Part shown: positions 15,221 through 23,588 of the stretch, piece by piece
How the letters are laid out: each line of letters begins with the position of its first letter
How positions within the stretch are numbered: the first letter of the stretch is position 1
Origin: Actinomycetota bacterium
GTDB lineage: Bacteria > Actinomycetota > Thermoleophilia > Gaiellales > Gaiellaceae
DNA length: 37,223 nt
Assembly: GCA_003134505.1 (NCBI GenBank)
Contig: PLBK01000030.1
Coordinates: 1-37,223, forward strand
Direction: 5' to 3'
Notes under the pieces: generated by a model
The model's input: only the letters and a program-made list of their open reading frames with translations
Told to the model about the DNA's origin: nothing
The model's database searches: none
Position numbers and translations under genes: made by a program

Positions 15221-18200
15221 GTGGCCGCGCCCTACGTCCATCTCCACGTCCACTCCGAGTACTCGATCCTCGACGGAGCCTGCCGGATCCCCGAGCTCGC
15301 GGCCCGCGCGGCGGAGCTCGAGATGCCGGCCGTGGCGCTCACCGACCACGGCTCGCTGGCGGGTGCGGTCGAGCTCTACCGTGAGGCCGGCAAGTACGGC
15401 GTGAAGCCGATCATCGGCTGCGAGGTCTACCTCGCGGACGACCGCCGCGCGCAGGTGAAGGGTTACGCGCACCTGACCCTGCTCGCCGAGACCAACGAGG
15501 GGTACGGGAACCTGATCAAGCTCTCCTCGCTCGGCTACCTGGAGGGCTACTACTACAAGCCGCGGGTCGACTGGGAGCTGCTCGAGCGGCACGCGAAGGG
15601 GCTCGTCTGCCTCTCGGGCTGTCTTTCCGGCCGTGTCTCGCGCGCGCTCGAGGAGAGCCGGCCGGCCGATGCCGCCGCCGACCTCGACCGGCTCGTCCAG
15701 ATCTTCGGCCGCGACTCGACGTACGTCGAGATCCAGAACGCCGGCCTCGACCAGCAGGCGCGCATCAACCCGCTGCTCGCGAAGCTCGCCGCCGACACGG
15801 GCCTGCCGCTCGTCGCCACGGGCGACGTCCACTATCTGCGGCACGACGACGCGCGGGCGCACGAGGCCCTGCTCTGCATCCAGTCCGGGGATTCGCTCAA
15901 GAACCCGAACCACTGGAAGTTCGACACCGACCAGTTCTTCTTCAAGACCGCCGAGGAGATGGCCGGCGACTTCCCGGACCACCCGGAGGCGCTCGGGCGC
16001 ACGCTCGAGATCGCGGAGCGCTGCTCGATCGAGATCGCGCTGGGCCAGATCCTGCTGCCCAAGTTCCCGCTCCCCGAGGGCCGCGACGCGTTCGACGAGT
16101 TGGTCGGGCTCTGCGAGAAGGGGCTCGTCGAGCGGTACGGGCAGGAGACGCCCGAGCTCCGGGAGCGGCTCCAGATCGAGCTCAAGACGGTCCGCGAGAT
16201 GGGCTTCGCCGACTACTTCCTGATCGTCTCCGACTTCGTCCGCTTCGCCAAGAGCAACGGGATCTCGGTCGGGCCGGGCCGCGGCTCGGCGGCCGGCAGC
16301 CTGGCCGCCTACTGCCTGCGGATCACCGACGTCGATCCGATGCGCTACGGCCTGCTGTTCGAGCGCTTCCTCAACCCGGCGCGCAAGGACCTGCCCGACA
16401 TGGACATCGACTTCGCCGTCGCCGGCCGCGACCGGGTGATCAACTACGTCGCGGACAAGTACGGGCGCGATCGCGTCGCCCAGATCATCACCTTCTCGAC
16501 GATGATGGCCCGCGCCGCCGTCCGCGACGCCGGGCGCGTGCTCGAAGTGCCGTACGGGACGGTGGACAAGATCGCGAAGCTGATTCCCGAAGGGCCGAAG
16601 GTCTATCTCGAGGAGAGCCTCAAGTCGGGACAGGAGCTCCGCGCCGCGTACGACGCCGATCCGCTCGTGCGCGAGATCGTCGACCTCGCACGGCCGCTGG
16701 AGGGCCTCGTGCGCGCCGACTCGATCCACGCAGCCGGCGTCGTCATCGCCGACCGGCCGCTCACCGATGTCGTGCCGCTGCAGCAGAAGGGCTCCGACCA
16801 GGAGGTCGTGACCCAGCTCGCGATGGGCGATGTCGTCGACCTCGGGCTGCTGAAGATCGACTTCCTCGGGCTCCGCAACCTCGACGTGATCGACCAGACC
16901 GTCGAGCTGGTCGGCGACGGCTTCGACATCGAGCAGATCCCGCTCGACGACCGCGAGACGTACGAGATGCTCGCCCGCGGCGACGCGACCGGCGTGTTCC
17001 AGTTCGAGTCGTCGGGGATGCGCGAGGCGCTACGCCAGGTGAAGCCGACGGAGTTCGAGGACCTGATCGCGCTCAGCGCCCTCTACCGGCCCGGCCCGAT
17101 GGCGTACATCCCCGTCTACGCGCGCCGCAAGAACGGCCAGGAGAAGGTGACCTACGTCGACCCGCGGCTCGAGGAGATCACGCGGCTCACCTACGGGATC
17201 TGCGTCTACCAGGAGCAGTACATGCAGATCGCCAAGCAGATCGCGGGCTTCACGCCGGGCGAGGCCGAGACGCTGCGCAAGGCGATCGGCAAGAAGATCC
17301 ACGAGCTCATGGCGTCGCTGGAGGGCAAGTTCATGGAGGGGTGCGCCGCCTCCGGTACCGCACGGGGCGTCGCCGAGCAGCTCTGGAAGGACATGCAGCA
17401 ATCGCGGGACTACTCGTTCAACAAGGCGCACTCGGCCTGCTACGCGCTGATCGCCTACCGCACGGCCTACCTCAAGGCGCACTACCCGGCCCAGTACATG
17501 GCGGCGCTCATCTCCTCGGTGATGAACACGAAGGACCGCGTGCCGTTCTACGTCAACGCGTGCCACGAGATGGGGATCGAGGTGCTGCCGCCCGACGTGA
17601 ACGCCTCGCAGATCGACTTCGCGGTCGTCGAGGGCAAGATCCGCTTCGGCCTGAACGCCGTCAAGAACGTCGGCGAGTCGGCGTGCCGCGCGATCGTGGC
17701 CGCGCGCGAGGATGAGGGGCCGTTCGCGTCGATCTGGGACTTCACCGACCGGGTCGACCCGCAGGTCGTGAACAAGCGCGCGCTCGAGTCGCTGGTCAAG
17801 TGCGGCGGGCTCGACTCGACCGGCGGCTCGCGGAAGGGCATGCTCGACGTGGTCGAGCACGCGCTGCAATGGGGCGGGCGCCAGCAGGCGGACCGCCTCG
17901 CCGGCCAGGCGTCGATCTTCGACCTCGGCGGCGGCGAGGAGACGGCGACGCGCCAGCGGGCGCATCATCCTGCGATCGCGACCGACGAGTACGAGAATGG
18001 TGAGCTGCTCCGGCTCGAGAAGGAGACGCTCGGGCTCTACGTCTCCGAGCACCCGCTCGACCGCGTGCGCGACCAGCTGCGCCGCCGCGTCGATCTCCCG
18101 CTGGCCGAGCTCGAGCGGCGCCGCGACGGCGAGGTGGTGACGATCGGCGGCATCGTCTCGACGCTCAAGCAGCTGACGACGAAGAAGGGCGACCCGATGG

Positions 18201-18616
18201 TGTTCGCGCGCCTCGACGACCTCACCGGCGGCGCGGAGGTGGTCGTCTTCAACTCCGTGTACGCGACGTCGCGCGAGCTGCTCGAGACCGACCGCATCCT
18301 CGTCGTCAAAGGCCGCGTCGACCACAAGCAAGAGGGCGAGACGAAGCTGATCGCGATGGAGGTCGCCGAGTTCGAGGTGATGGGAACGCCGGAGCTGGTC
18401 CGCCTCAAGGTGGACGCGCGCCGGGCTCCGGCCGGGATCGTCCGCGACCTGTCGCACCTGGTGCGGGACTTTCCGGGCGACGCCAAGGTCGTCCTGTCGC
18501 TCGAGACGTCCGAGGGAATGAAGACGCTGGAGCTCGGGCCCGGCTACCGGGTGGCGCCGGTGCCCGACTTCTACGCCGAGGTGAAGGCGCTCCTCGGCGA
18601 AGCTGCGGTCTCCTAG
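15221..18616 (+). CDS. dnaE: DNA polymerase III alpha subunit
   Basis: A 1131-residue replicative polymerase. The N-terminal PHP domain (HLHVHSEYSILDGA from residue 7; LTDHGSL) keeps the metal-binding His residues lost in E. coli, so a metal-dependent proofreading activity is possible. The palm carries GPGRGSAAGSLAAYCL and the catalytic acidic pair in LPDMDIDFAV (about residue 390-398), followed by the fingers (YSFNKAHSACYALIAYRTAYLK), a helix-hairpin-helix region and a C-terminal OB domain (VVTIGGIVSTLKQLTTKKG; VVFNSVYATSRELL). The GTG at 15221 was chosen because the PHP motif begins six residues later; the open frame extends far upstream only because it shadows the endonuclease V-like gene. 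Confidence 0.97.
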   Translation: MAAPYVHLHVHSEYSILDGACRIPELAARAAELEMPAVALTDHGSLAGAVELYREAGKYGVKPIIGCEVYLADDRRAQVKGYAHLTLLAETNEGYGNLIKLSSLGYLEGYYYKPRVDWELLERHAKGLVCLSGCLSGRVSRALEESRPADAAADLDRLVQIFGRDSTYVEIQNAGLDQQARINPLLAKLAADTGLPLVATGDVHYLRHDDARAHEALLCIQSGDSLKNPNHWKFDTDQFFFKTAEEMAGDFPDHPEALGRTLEIAERCSIEIALGQILLPKFPLPEGRDAFDELVGLCEKGLVERYGQETPELRERLQIELKTVREMGFADYFLIVSDFVRFAKSNGISVGPGRGSAAGSLAAYCLRITDVDPMRYGLLFERFLNPARKDLPDMDIDFAVAGRDRVINYVADKYGRDRVAQIITFSTMMARAAVRDAGRVLEVPYGTVDKIAKLIPEGPKVYLEESLKSGQELRAAYDADPLVREIVDLARPLEGLVRADSIHAAGVVIADRPLTDVVPLQQKGSDQEVVTQLAMGDVVDLGLLKIDFLGLRNLDVIDQTVELVGDGFDIEQIPLDDRETYEMLARGDATGVFQFESSGMREALRQVKPTEFEDLIALSALYRPGPMAYIPVYARRKNGQEKVTYVDPRLEEITRLTYGICVYQEQYMQIAKQIAGFTPGEAETLRKAIGKKIHELMASLEGKFMEGCAASGTARGVAEQLWKDMQQSRDYSFNKAHSACYALIAYRTAYLKAHYPAQYMAALISSVMNTKDRVPFYVNACHEMGIEVLPPDVNASQIDFAVVEGKIRFGLNAVKNVGESACRAIVAAREDEGPFASIWDFTDRVDPQVVNKRALESLVKCGGLDSTGGSRKGMLDVVEHALQWGGRQQADRLAGQASIFDLGGGEETATRQRAHHPAIATDEYENGELLRLEKETLGLYVSEHPLDRVRDQLRRRVDLPLAELERRRDGEVVTIGGIVSTLKQLTTKKGDPMVFARLDDLTGGAEVVVFNSVYATSRELLETDRILVVKGRVDHKQEGETKLIAMEVAEFEVMGTPELVRLKVDARRAPAGIVRDLSHLVRDFPGDAKVVLSLETSEGMKTLELGPGYRVAPVPDFYAEVKALLGEAAVS

Positions 18617-18632
18617 CCTCGTTCGTCCTCGG

Positions 18633-19844
18633 CTAACCGCGGCCTCGAAGCGCTCGGACTTCGTACGCGGTGACGGTCCGGCCGAATCCCTTCAACTCGA
18701 GCTCGCCGACGGGAGCCGCGTCGACTGCATCCTCGACGGCTCCGAAGATGCGCTGCCCGATCAGGATCTGGCCGGCAGCGGCGCGGGTGCTGAGCCGGGA
18801 CGCGAGGTTCGTGACCGGTCCGATTGCGCCATAGTCGTACCGACCTTCGAAGCCGATGCGGCCGAGAGTGACGTGCCCCGCCTCGACTCCGATGCCCAGG
18901 CCGAGTTCGGCTCCTCGCTTTCGCCACCACTGCCCCAGCTCGCCGACGCTCTCCTGCGCGGCCAGCGCGAACCGGACCGCCTGGAGCTCGTGGTCGACGA
19001 CAGGCACAGGGTCGTTGAAGAAGACCATCACGCCGTCTCCCGCGAAGTGCTCGAGCGTCCCCTGGTGGACGGGAATCAGCCGGCCGAGTGCGGTGTGGTA
19101 CTCCCGCAGCACCTCGAACAGGTCCTCAGGAGAGGCGGTCTCCGCGAAGGTGGTGAAGTTGCGGAGGTCGCAGAAGAGGCAGGAGATGTAGGCGCGATGG
19201 CCGGCCAGCAGCCGCTCGCCGTGCTCGGAGGAGAGAAGCTCTGCGACTTGCGGCGAGACGAACCGGGCCAGCTCTGTCCGCTGCCGCTCGACCGCGTCGA
19301 TCAGGCGGGCATTCGCGATCGCGATCGCCGCGTGGGCGGCGAAAGTCTTGACGAGCTCGACCTGCTCGTCCGCGAAAGGCCCGGGAACGTCCCTGCCGAC
19401 CGCAATGGCACCGATCAGCTCGCTCTCCAGAATGATGGGAACGCCGAGCAGCGCGCGGTACCCGACGATCTGCTGTGCTCCGTAGGAGTACTCGTCGTCG
19501 GCGAGGACGTCAGGGATCTGGACAGGTTCGCCACTGAGCGCTACTCGGCCGACGACGGTCGTCCGGTCAAGCGCGTGAGGATGTTCTTCCGCGTACTCGT
19601 AGCCGGCGTGGAGGCCGCCGCTCTCCGCGACGATCCGAAAGATATGGCCCTGCTCCAGGTAGAGCTGGGCGTGCTCGCCCCGGCAGAGGCTTTTCGCGGC
19701 ACCAACGATTTCGTCGAGGACGGGCTGTAGCCCTTCCGGGCGCGCGACCGCTCGCAGAACGTCGCTGACTGCCCGTTGCTGCTCGCGGAGGTTCTCGTTC
19801 TCCCGGGCGAGCTCCTCGACGCCGAGTGTTTCCCGCTTGCCCAC
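18633..19844 (-). CDS. GAF-domain class III adenylate/guanylate cyclase-type protein
   Basis: A 403-residue soluble protein: an N-terminal coiled coil (ELARENENLREQQRAV), a GAF sensor domain (about 35-185, VVGRVALSGEPVQIPDVL; ALLGVPIILESELIGAIAVG) and a class III cyclase domain (about 215-385). The two metal-binding Asp are Asp226 (FCDLRNF) and Asp270 (AGDGVMVFFNDP), and the transition-state pair is Asn346/Arg350 (VTNLASRL). The residues that usually select the purine differ: His266 stands where Lys is expected, and Gly339 (YDYGAIG) where Thr/Asp is expected. The FNDP and GRIGFEGRYDY motifs mark an actinobacterial subfamily sharing these changes, so the product (cAMP, cGMP or other) is open. 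The GTG start is preceded by a TAGAGT box. Confidence 0.88.
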   Translation of the reverse strand: MGKRETLGVEELARENENLREQQRAVSDVLRAVARPEGLQPVLDEIVGAAKSLCRGEHAQLYLEQGHIFRIVAESGGLHAGYEYAEEHPHALDRTTVVGRVALSGEPVQIPDVLADDEYSYGAQQIVGYRALLGVPIILESELIGAIAVGRDVPGPFADEQVELVKTFAAHAAIAIANARLIDAVERQRTELARFVSPQVAELLSSEHGERLLAGHRAYISCLFCDLRNFTTFAETASPEDLFEVLREYHTALGRLIPVHQGTLEHFAGDGVMVFFNDPVPVVDHELQAVRFALAAQESVGELGQWWRKRGAELGLGIGVEAGHVTLGRIGFEGRYDYGAIGPVTNLASRLSTRAAAGQILIGQRIFGAVEDAVDAAPVGELELKGFGRTVTAYEVRALRGRG

Positions 19845-19851
19845 CGGACGG

Positions 19852-19857
19852 ACTCTA
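19852..19857 (-). promoter_or_regulatory. Probable -10 box of the cyclase gene (leaderless)
   Basis: TAGAGT on the minus strand, 7 bases before the GTG at 19844, in the 49-base gap after the VOC gene. Confidence 0.5.
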
Positions 19858-19893
19858 TGAGCTGCCTCGCACTCGCGGCGTCTCGATCGGCTC

Positions 19894-20325
19894 TCAGTCC
19901 GTGAGGCCCTTGGCGCGCAGCTCGTCGAGGGCACGCTCCGACTTGTCGAGCCCGGCGAGGCCCATCCCGTCGAGGATCCGCGGGGTTTTGGTGAACTGGA
20001 CATCGCGGTAGTCGACGATCTGCCAGTGGTTGCCCCAGGGGTCGAGGAAGTCGTTGTCCGCCAGCATCTCGGCGCCTGCCGACCGTGCCCGCTCGAGGGT
20101 TTCCTCCCGCCCGTCGACGACGAGGCCGATGTGGCGATCGCCGTCCGGAGGCTGCGTCCGGCCTGCGGACAGCGCGATGAACTGGTCGCCGAGATCCACG
20201 AACGCCATCGAGCTGCTGCGACCGCGGAGCTCGAGCCGTCCGAAGAGCTGCTCGAAGAACGCGAGCGCCTCGTCGATCGACCGCACCTCGAGTGCCACAT
20301 GGTTGATCCCGACCGGGCGAGGCAT
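19894..20325 (-). CDS. VOC superfamily (glyoxalase/dioxygenase-fold) protein
   Basis: A 143-residue protein with the paired beta-alpha-beta-beta-beta fold of the vicinal oxygen chelate superfamily. It begins GINHVALEVRSIDEALAFFE (His of the first metal position) and has a second module with DGDRHIGLVVDGREETLERA and a DPWGNHWQIVDY strand. In such proteins His and Glu residues bind a divalent metal; here the last position of the second module (QIVDY) lacks the usual Glu, so metal binding is not certain. The substrate is unknown. It is upstream of the cyclase on the same strand, but both genes have -10 boxes. Confidence 0.82.
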   Translation of the reverse strand: MPRPVGINHVALEVRSIDEALAFFEQLFGRLELRGRSSSMAFVDLGDQFIALSAGRTQPPDGDRHIGLVVDGREETLERARSAGAEMLADNDFLDPWGNHWQIVDYRDVQFTKTPRILDGMGLAGLDKSERALDELRAKGLTD

Positions 20326-20333
20326 GGAACGCC

Positions 20334-20339
20334 AGCCTA
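20334..20339 (-). promoter_or_regulatory. Probable -10 box of the VOC gene (leaderless)
   Basis: TAGGCT on the minus strand, 8 bases before the ATG at 20325. Confidence 0.45.
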
Positions 20340-20463
20340 GCGTCGCGATCGCGCGCTCTGTCGGCTCGGATCAAGCATCCCTTGAGCACGCCGATCCCTC
20401 GTTCGGGGGACATCCAATGGGGGTCGCCGGACGAATGTGGAGGTGACAAGATTGGAGGTGGAC

Positions 20464-20667
20464 GTGGCCGCAACCGAACTTCGCGAACTGGAGGAGACCG
20501 AGCTCGAGCGTGTCGAGCGCTGGCGCGCGGAGGAGCTCGAGCGTGCCGGCTACGACCTCAGCGCCGCGGCAGTGCTTGCGGCCTCCTCGGGCGTCGACCT
20601 CCACTTCGCGATCGACCTGCTCCAGCGCGGCTGCTCGCAGGACGTCGCGATGCAGATCCTGCTCTAG
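20464..20667 (+). CDS. Uncharacterised 67-residue acidic protein
   Basis: A short protein I do not recognise. The N-terminal half is strongly charged and helical (ELREL then EETELERVERWRAEELERAGY), and the C-terminal half is mildly hydrophobic and helical (LSAAAVLAASSGVDLHFAIDLL) with a single Cys. There is no signal peptide. The GTG at 20464 was chosen because GGAGG lies 5 bases upstream; an in-frame GTG at 20437 would add nine residues. It precedes lgt by 38 bases, with a hairpin between them. The acidic composition and pattern of helices look like a genuine small protein, perhaps a partner of a larger one, but nothing shows its role. Confidence 0.6.
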   Translation: MAATELRELEETELERVERWRAEELERAGYDLSAAAVLAASSGVDLHFAIDLLQRGCSQDVAMQILL

Positions 20668-20670
20668 AAA

Positions 20671-20686
20671 CCCCGGCAGCCCGGGG
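20671..20686 (+). terminator. Hairpin between the 67-residue gene and lgt
   Basis: CCCCGG and CCGGGG form a 6-base-pair all-GC stem with a CAGC loop, four bases after the stop codon. No U tract follows. Confidence 0.35.
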
Positions 20687-20705
20687 CGGGCACAATCACT
20701 AGCCG

Positions 20706-21581
20706 GTGTTCCTCGCGTCGATCCCCTCGCCGTCCAGCGGCAACCTCCACCTGGGGCCGCTGACGATCCACATGTACGGCGTCATGCTGCTGCTCGGGAT
20801 CGCGGCGGCGATCGCGCTCACCGGGCGGCGCTGGACGCGCCGGGGTGGAGACTGGGACCTGGTCTTCCAGGCCGCCGTCTGGGGCGTCGCCTTCGGCGTC
20901 GTCGGGGCGCGCCTCTACCACGACATCACGAGCTGGGACGAGGTGCCCCACACCTGGTGGGGGCCGTTCGCCGTCTGGCAGGGCGGGCTCGGGATCTGGG
21001 GCGGGATCGCCTTCGGCGTGCTCGCCGGGGCCTTCATCGTGCGCCGTGCCGGGGCGAGCGTCGTGCTGATGATGGACTGCGTCGCGCCCGGGCTCCTGCT
21101 CGCGCAGGCCATCGGACGCTGGGGCAACTACTGGAACCAGGAGCTCTTCGGCGGGCCGACGAGCCTGCCGTGGGGGCTCGAGATCGACGACAACCACCTG
21201 CCGAAGGGGTACGCGAGCGGCACGACCTTCCATCCGACCTTCCTCTACGAGTCCCTCTACGACCTGGCCGGCGTCGGCGTGCTCCTCTACGTGGGGCGCC
21301 GGTTCCGCATCAGGCCGCCGGCGCTGTTCGCTCTCTACGTGGCCTGGTACACCTTCGGCCGGACCTTCGAGGAGCTGCTCCGGATCGATCCGTCGCACCA
21401 CTTCCTCGGCGAGCGGATCAACTTCTGGGTCTCGCTGGTCGTCTTCCTGGCCTCGGCGGCTTCGTTCGTCTGGCTGCAGTTCCTCCGGCCCGGCGGCCCG
21501 GAGCCGACCACCGTGGCACCGCGCCCGGGGCCCGAGCCGTCGATGGCCGTCCCCAAGGGGCGCGTCCGCCCTCGACGCTAG
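20706..21581 (+). CDS. lgt: Prolipoprotein diacylglyceryl transferase
   Basis: A 291-residue membrane enzyme that moves diacylglycerol from phosphatidylglycerol to the lipobox Cys of prolipoproteins, the first step of lipoprotein maturation. It has about seven membrane segments and the signature GRWGNYWNQELFGGPT (from residue 137), plus HPTFLYESLYDL and a late GRTFEELLRIDPSH segment. The loop that reads HGG in E. coli is WGG here (LGIWGG, 95-100), a position that varies between phyla. The C-terminal tail is Pro/Arg-rich and cytoplasmic. The GTG start gives the typical short N-terminus before the first span. scpA follows after 10 bases. Confidence 0.95.
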   Translation: MFLASIPSPSSGNLHLGPLTIHMYGVMLLLGIAAAIALTGRRWTRRGGDWDLVFQAAVWGVAFGVVGARLYHDITSWDEVPHTWWGPFAVWQGGLGIWGGIAFGVLAGAFIVRRAGASVVLMMDCVAPGLLLAQAIGRWGNYWNQELFGGPTSLPWGLEIDDNHLPKGYASGTTFHPTFLYESLYDLAGVGVLLYVGRRFRIRPPALFALYVAWYTFGRTFEELLRIDPSHHFLGERINFWVSLVVFLASAASFVWLQFLRPGGPEPTTVAPRPGPEPSMAVPKGRVRPRR

Positions 21582-21584
21582 CCT
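21579..21584 (+). promoter_or_regulatory. Possible -10 box of scpA (leaderless)
   Basis: TAGCCT, 7 bases before the scpA GTG at 21592; it overlaps the lgt stop codon. Confidence 0.4.
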
Positions 21585-21591
21585 CCGTTCG

Positions 21592-22347
21592 GTGCGCGCG
21601 CCCGATCTCGACCTCGATCTGGACACGTTCGAGGGCCCGTTCGACCTGCTGCTGACGCTCGTCCTGCGGGAGGAGCTGGCGCTCGGCGAGGTGGACGTGG
21701 CCGAGATCGTGCTCGCCTACGTGGAACGCCTCGCGGCTCGTGAGCGGCTCGACCTCGAGGGCTGCGGCGAGTTCCTGGTGCTCGTCGCCTCGCTGCTCGA
21801 GCTCAAGGCCCGCGACCTGTTCCCCGACGAGGAGGTCGACCTCTCCGAGCTGAGCCCGGAAGAGGCCGCCGACGAGCTCGCGCGCAGGCTCGAGGAGTAC
21901 CGCCGGCTCAAGCACGGGGCTGCGTGGCTCGCAGAGCGCCTCGAGCACGAGTCCGATCGCTACTTCCGGCTCGGCCCGGCGCCGCTCGCGCCGCGTCCCG
22001 AGCGACGGCTCGCTCCCGGCCGTCCCGAGGACCTGGCGGCGGCCGTCCGCGCGCTGGCCGAGGAGCCGCCTCAGCTCTCGCTCGCGCACATGGGCCTTCG
22101 CTTTCCGCCGATCGAGCGTTTCCTCGATCGGTTCCGCGCCACGCTCCGCCGCCGCAAGGCGTTCATGCTCGACGCCGAGCTCGAGGGGCTCTCGCGGCTG
22201 GAGCAGGCAGCCGCGTTCCTGGCCGTCCTCGAGCTCCGCAAGGGGAACGAGGTCCGGATCGAGCAGGCGGCGCCGTTCGCGCCGATAAGGGTTTCCCGCC
22301 TCGACATCGAAAGGAGCTCTGAGTGGAGAACCGCCCGTTCCGCCTGA
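21592..22347 (+). CDS. scpA: Segregation and condensation protein A (kleisin)
   Basis: A 251-residue kleisin that bridges the SMC heads in the SMC-ScpAB complex for chromosome organisation and segregation. It has the N-terminal signature LDTFEGPFDLLLTLVLREEL then DVAEIVLAYVERL (SMC neck contact), the region EFLVLVASLLELKARDLFPD, and a C-terminal winged helix (FLAVLELRKGNEVRIEQAAP) that touches the SMC cap. The GTG start follows a -10-like box by 7 bases. The end overlaps scpB by 25 bases. Confidence 0.95.
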   Translation: MRAPDLDLDLDTFEGPFDLLLTLVLREELALGEVDVAEIVLAYVERLAARERLDLEGCGEFLVLVASLLELKARDLFPDEEVDLSELSPEEAADELARRLEEYRRLKHGAAWLAERLEHESDRYFRLGPAPLAPRPERRLAPGRPEDLAAAVRALAEEPPQLSLAHMGLRFPPIERFLDRFRATLRRRKAFMLDAELEGLSRLEQAAAFLAVLELRKGNEVRIEQAAPFAPIRVSRLDIERSSEWRTARSA

Positions 22348-22928
22348 TCACGTCCGGCCCGCTGGAGGCCCTCGCCAGGACGCTCGAGGCGCTGCTCGTC
22401 GTCGCCTCCGCGCCGCTCAGCGTGGCCGAGCTGGCTGCGGCGGCAGACGACGACGAGGCGCGGATCGAGTCGGCGCTCGAGCTGCTCGCCGAACGGTTCG
22501 TCGAGGGCCGGAGCGGGATCGTACTCGAGCACGTTTCGGGGGGATATGCCTTTCGGGCTTCGCGCGACGAGGCGCCGGCCTGCGCACGCCTGGTCGAGCG
22601 CCCGGTCGAGCGCGGCCTGTCGCCCGCGGCTCTCGAGACGCTCGCAGTCGCTGCGTATCTCGGCCCTGTCTCCCGGCCCGACGTGGCGCGGCTGCGCGGT
22701 GTCGCGGCCGACACGGTCGTCGCGGGGCTCGTCGAGCGCGGCCTCTTGACCGAGGCCGGCCGCGAGCCGGGAGTGGGAGGCGCCGTGCGCTACCGGACGA
22801 CCGAGCTCTTCGAGCGGATCTTCGGCCTCGAGAGCCTCTCGGCGCTGCCGCGGCTCGACGACCTCGGTGACGACGCGGACTCGATCCGCGGTCGGCTCGA
22901 GGCGGTCGCTGCGCGCCGCGGCGCGTAA
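22323..22928 (+). CDS. scpB: Segregation and condensation protein B
   Basis: A 201-residue protein with two winged-helix domains. The first covers ALEALLVVASAPLSVAELAA and EDDEARIESALELL-type helices with the strand GIVLEHVSGGYAFRAS; the second covers LSPAALETLAVAAYLGPVSR, PDVARLRGVA and a closing YRTTELFERIFGLESLSALP. A dimer of ScpB binds the middle of ScpA and regulates the SMC ring. The GTG lies within the end of scpA, a coupling usual for this pair. Confidence 0.94.
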   Translation: MENRPFRLITSGPLEALARTLEALLVVASAPLSVAELAAAADDDEARIESALELLAERFVEGRSGIVLEHVSGGYAFRASRDEAPACARLVERPVERGLSPAALETLAVAAYLGPVSRPDVARLRGVAADTVVAGLVERGLLTEAGREPGVGGAVRYRTTELFERIFGLESLSALPRLDDLGDDADSIRGRLEAVAARRGA

Positions 22929-22970
22929 GCCGGCGGAACGCTGGGTCGCCGCAAAGTGGGCCGCGGTCGC

Positions 22971-22976
22971 TACGTT
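22971..22976 (+). promoter_or_regulatory. Probable -10 box of the thioredoxin gene (leaderless)
   Basis: TACGTT, 6 bases before the GTG at 22983. Confidence 0.45.
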
Positions 22977-22982
22977 TGAGGC

Positions 22983-23552
22983 GTGGCGATGGACGTCACC
23001 GACGAGACCTTCTACCGGGACGTGGTCGAGCGCTCGCACGAGCTGCCGGTCGTGGTCGACTTCTGGGCGGAGTGGTGCGGGCCGTGCAAGGCACTCGCGC
23101 CCGTGCTCGAGGGCGAGGTCGCGGCGCGGGAGGGTCAGGTCGTGCTCGCGAAGCTCGACGTCGACGCCAATCCGAACATCGCGGGCCACTACGGGATCCG
23201 CAGCATCCCCGCCGTCAAGGCGTTCAGGAACGGCCAGGTCGTGAGCGAGTTCGTCGGTGCGCTGTCCACGCAGGCCGTTGCGAGCTTTCTCGACGCGCTG
23301 ACCGGCCCCTCGGCCGGCGAGCGCCTGCTCGAGGAGCTGCGCGAGGCGGGAGACGAGCCCGAGCTGGTGGCGGCCCTCGAGGCCGGCGACCACGAGCGGG
23401 CGCTCCGGCAGCTGCTGGACGAGGTCGAATCCGCCGACTCCGCACGCCGCAACCGCGTGCGGGAGCTGATGGTCGCGATCTTCGAGGAGCTCGGCCAGGA
23501 GCATCCGCTCGCGACGAGCTACCGCCGGCAGCTCGCGGCGGCGCTGTATTGA
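22983..23552 (+). CDS. Thioredoxin-domain protein with C-terminal TPR-like region (CnoX/YbbN-type)
   Basis: A 189-residue protein. The thioredoxin domain (1-105) has the active site W31-C-G-P-C35 in VVDFWAEWCGPCKALAP and the cis-proline in RSIPAVKAF, so it should be redox active. The C-terminal part (about 115-189) is helical with TPR-like spacing (LVAALEAGDHERALRQLLDE; RRNRVRELMVAIFEELGQEH), like the YbbN/CnoX group that holds unfolding proteins. That group is usually longer (~285), so this is a short version. The protein is likely cytosolic. A second possible start (ATG at 22989) lies two codons later. Confidence 0.88.
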   Translation: MAMDVTDETFYRDVVERSHELPVVVDFWAEWCGPCKALAPVLEGEVAAREGQVVLAKLDVDANPNIAGHYGIRSIPAVKAFRNGQVVSEFVGALSTQAVASFLDALTGPSAGERLLEELREAGDEPELVAALEAGDHERALRQLLDEVESADSARRNRVRELMVAIFEELGQEHPLATSYRRQLAAALY

Positions 23553-23574
23553 GCTAGCACCCCTCCGCGCGGGC

Positions 23575-23580
23575 GAAACT
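23575..23580 (+). promoter_or_regulatory. Possible -10 box of the pseudouridine synthase gene
   Basis: GAAACT, 8 bases before the ATG at 23589; a weak match. Confidence 0.25.
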
Positions 23581-23588
23581 GTACGACG

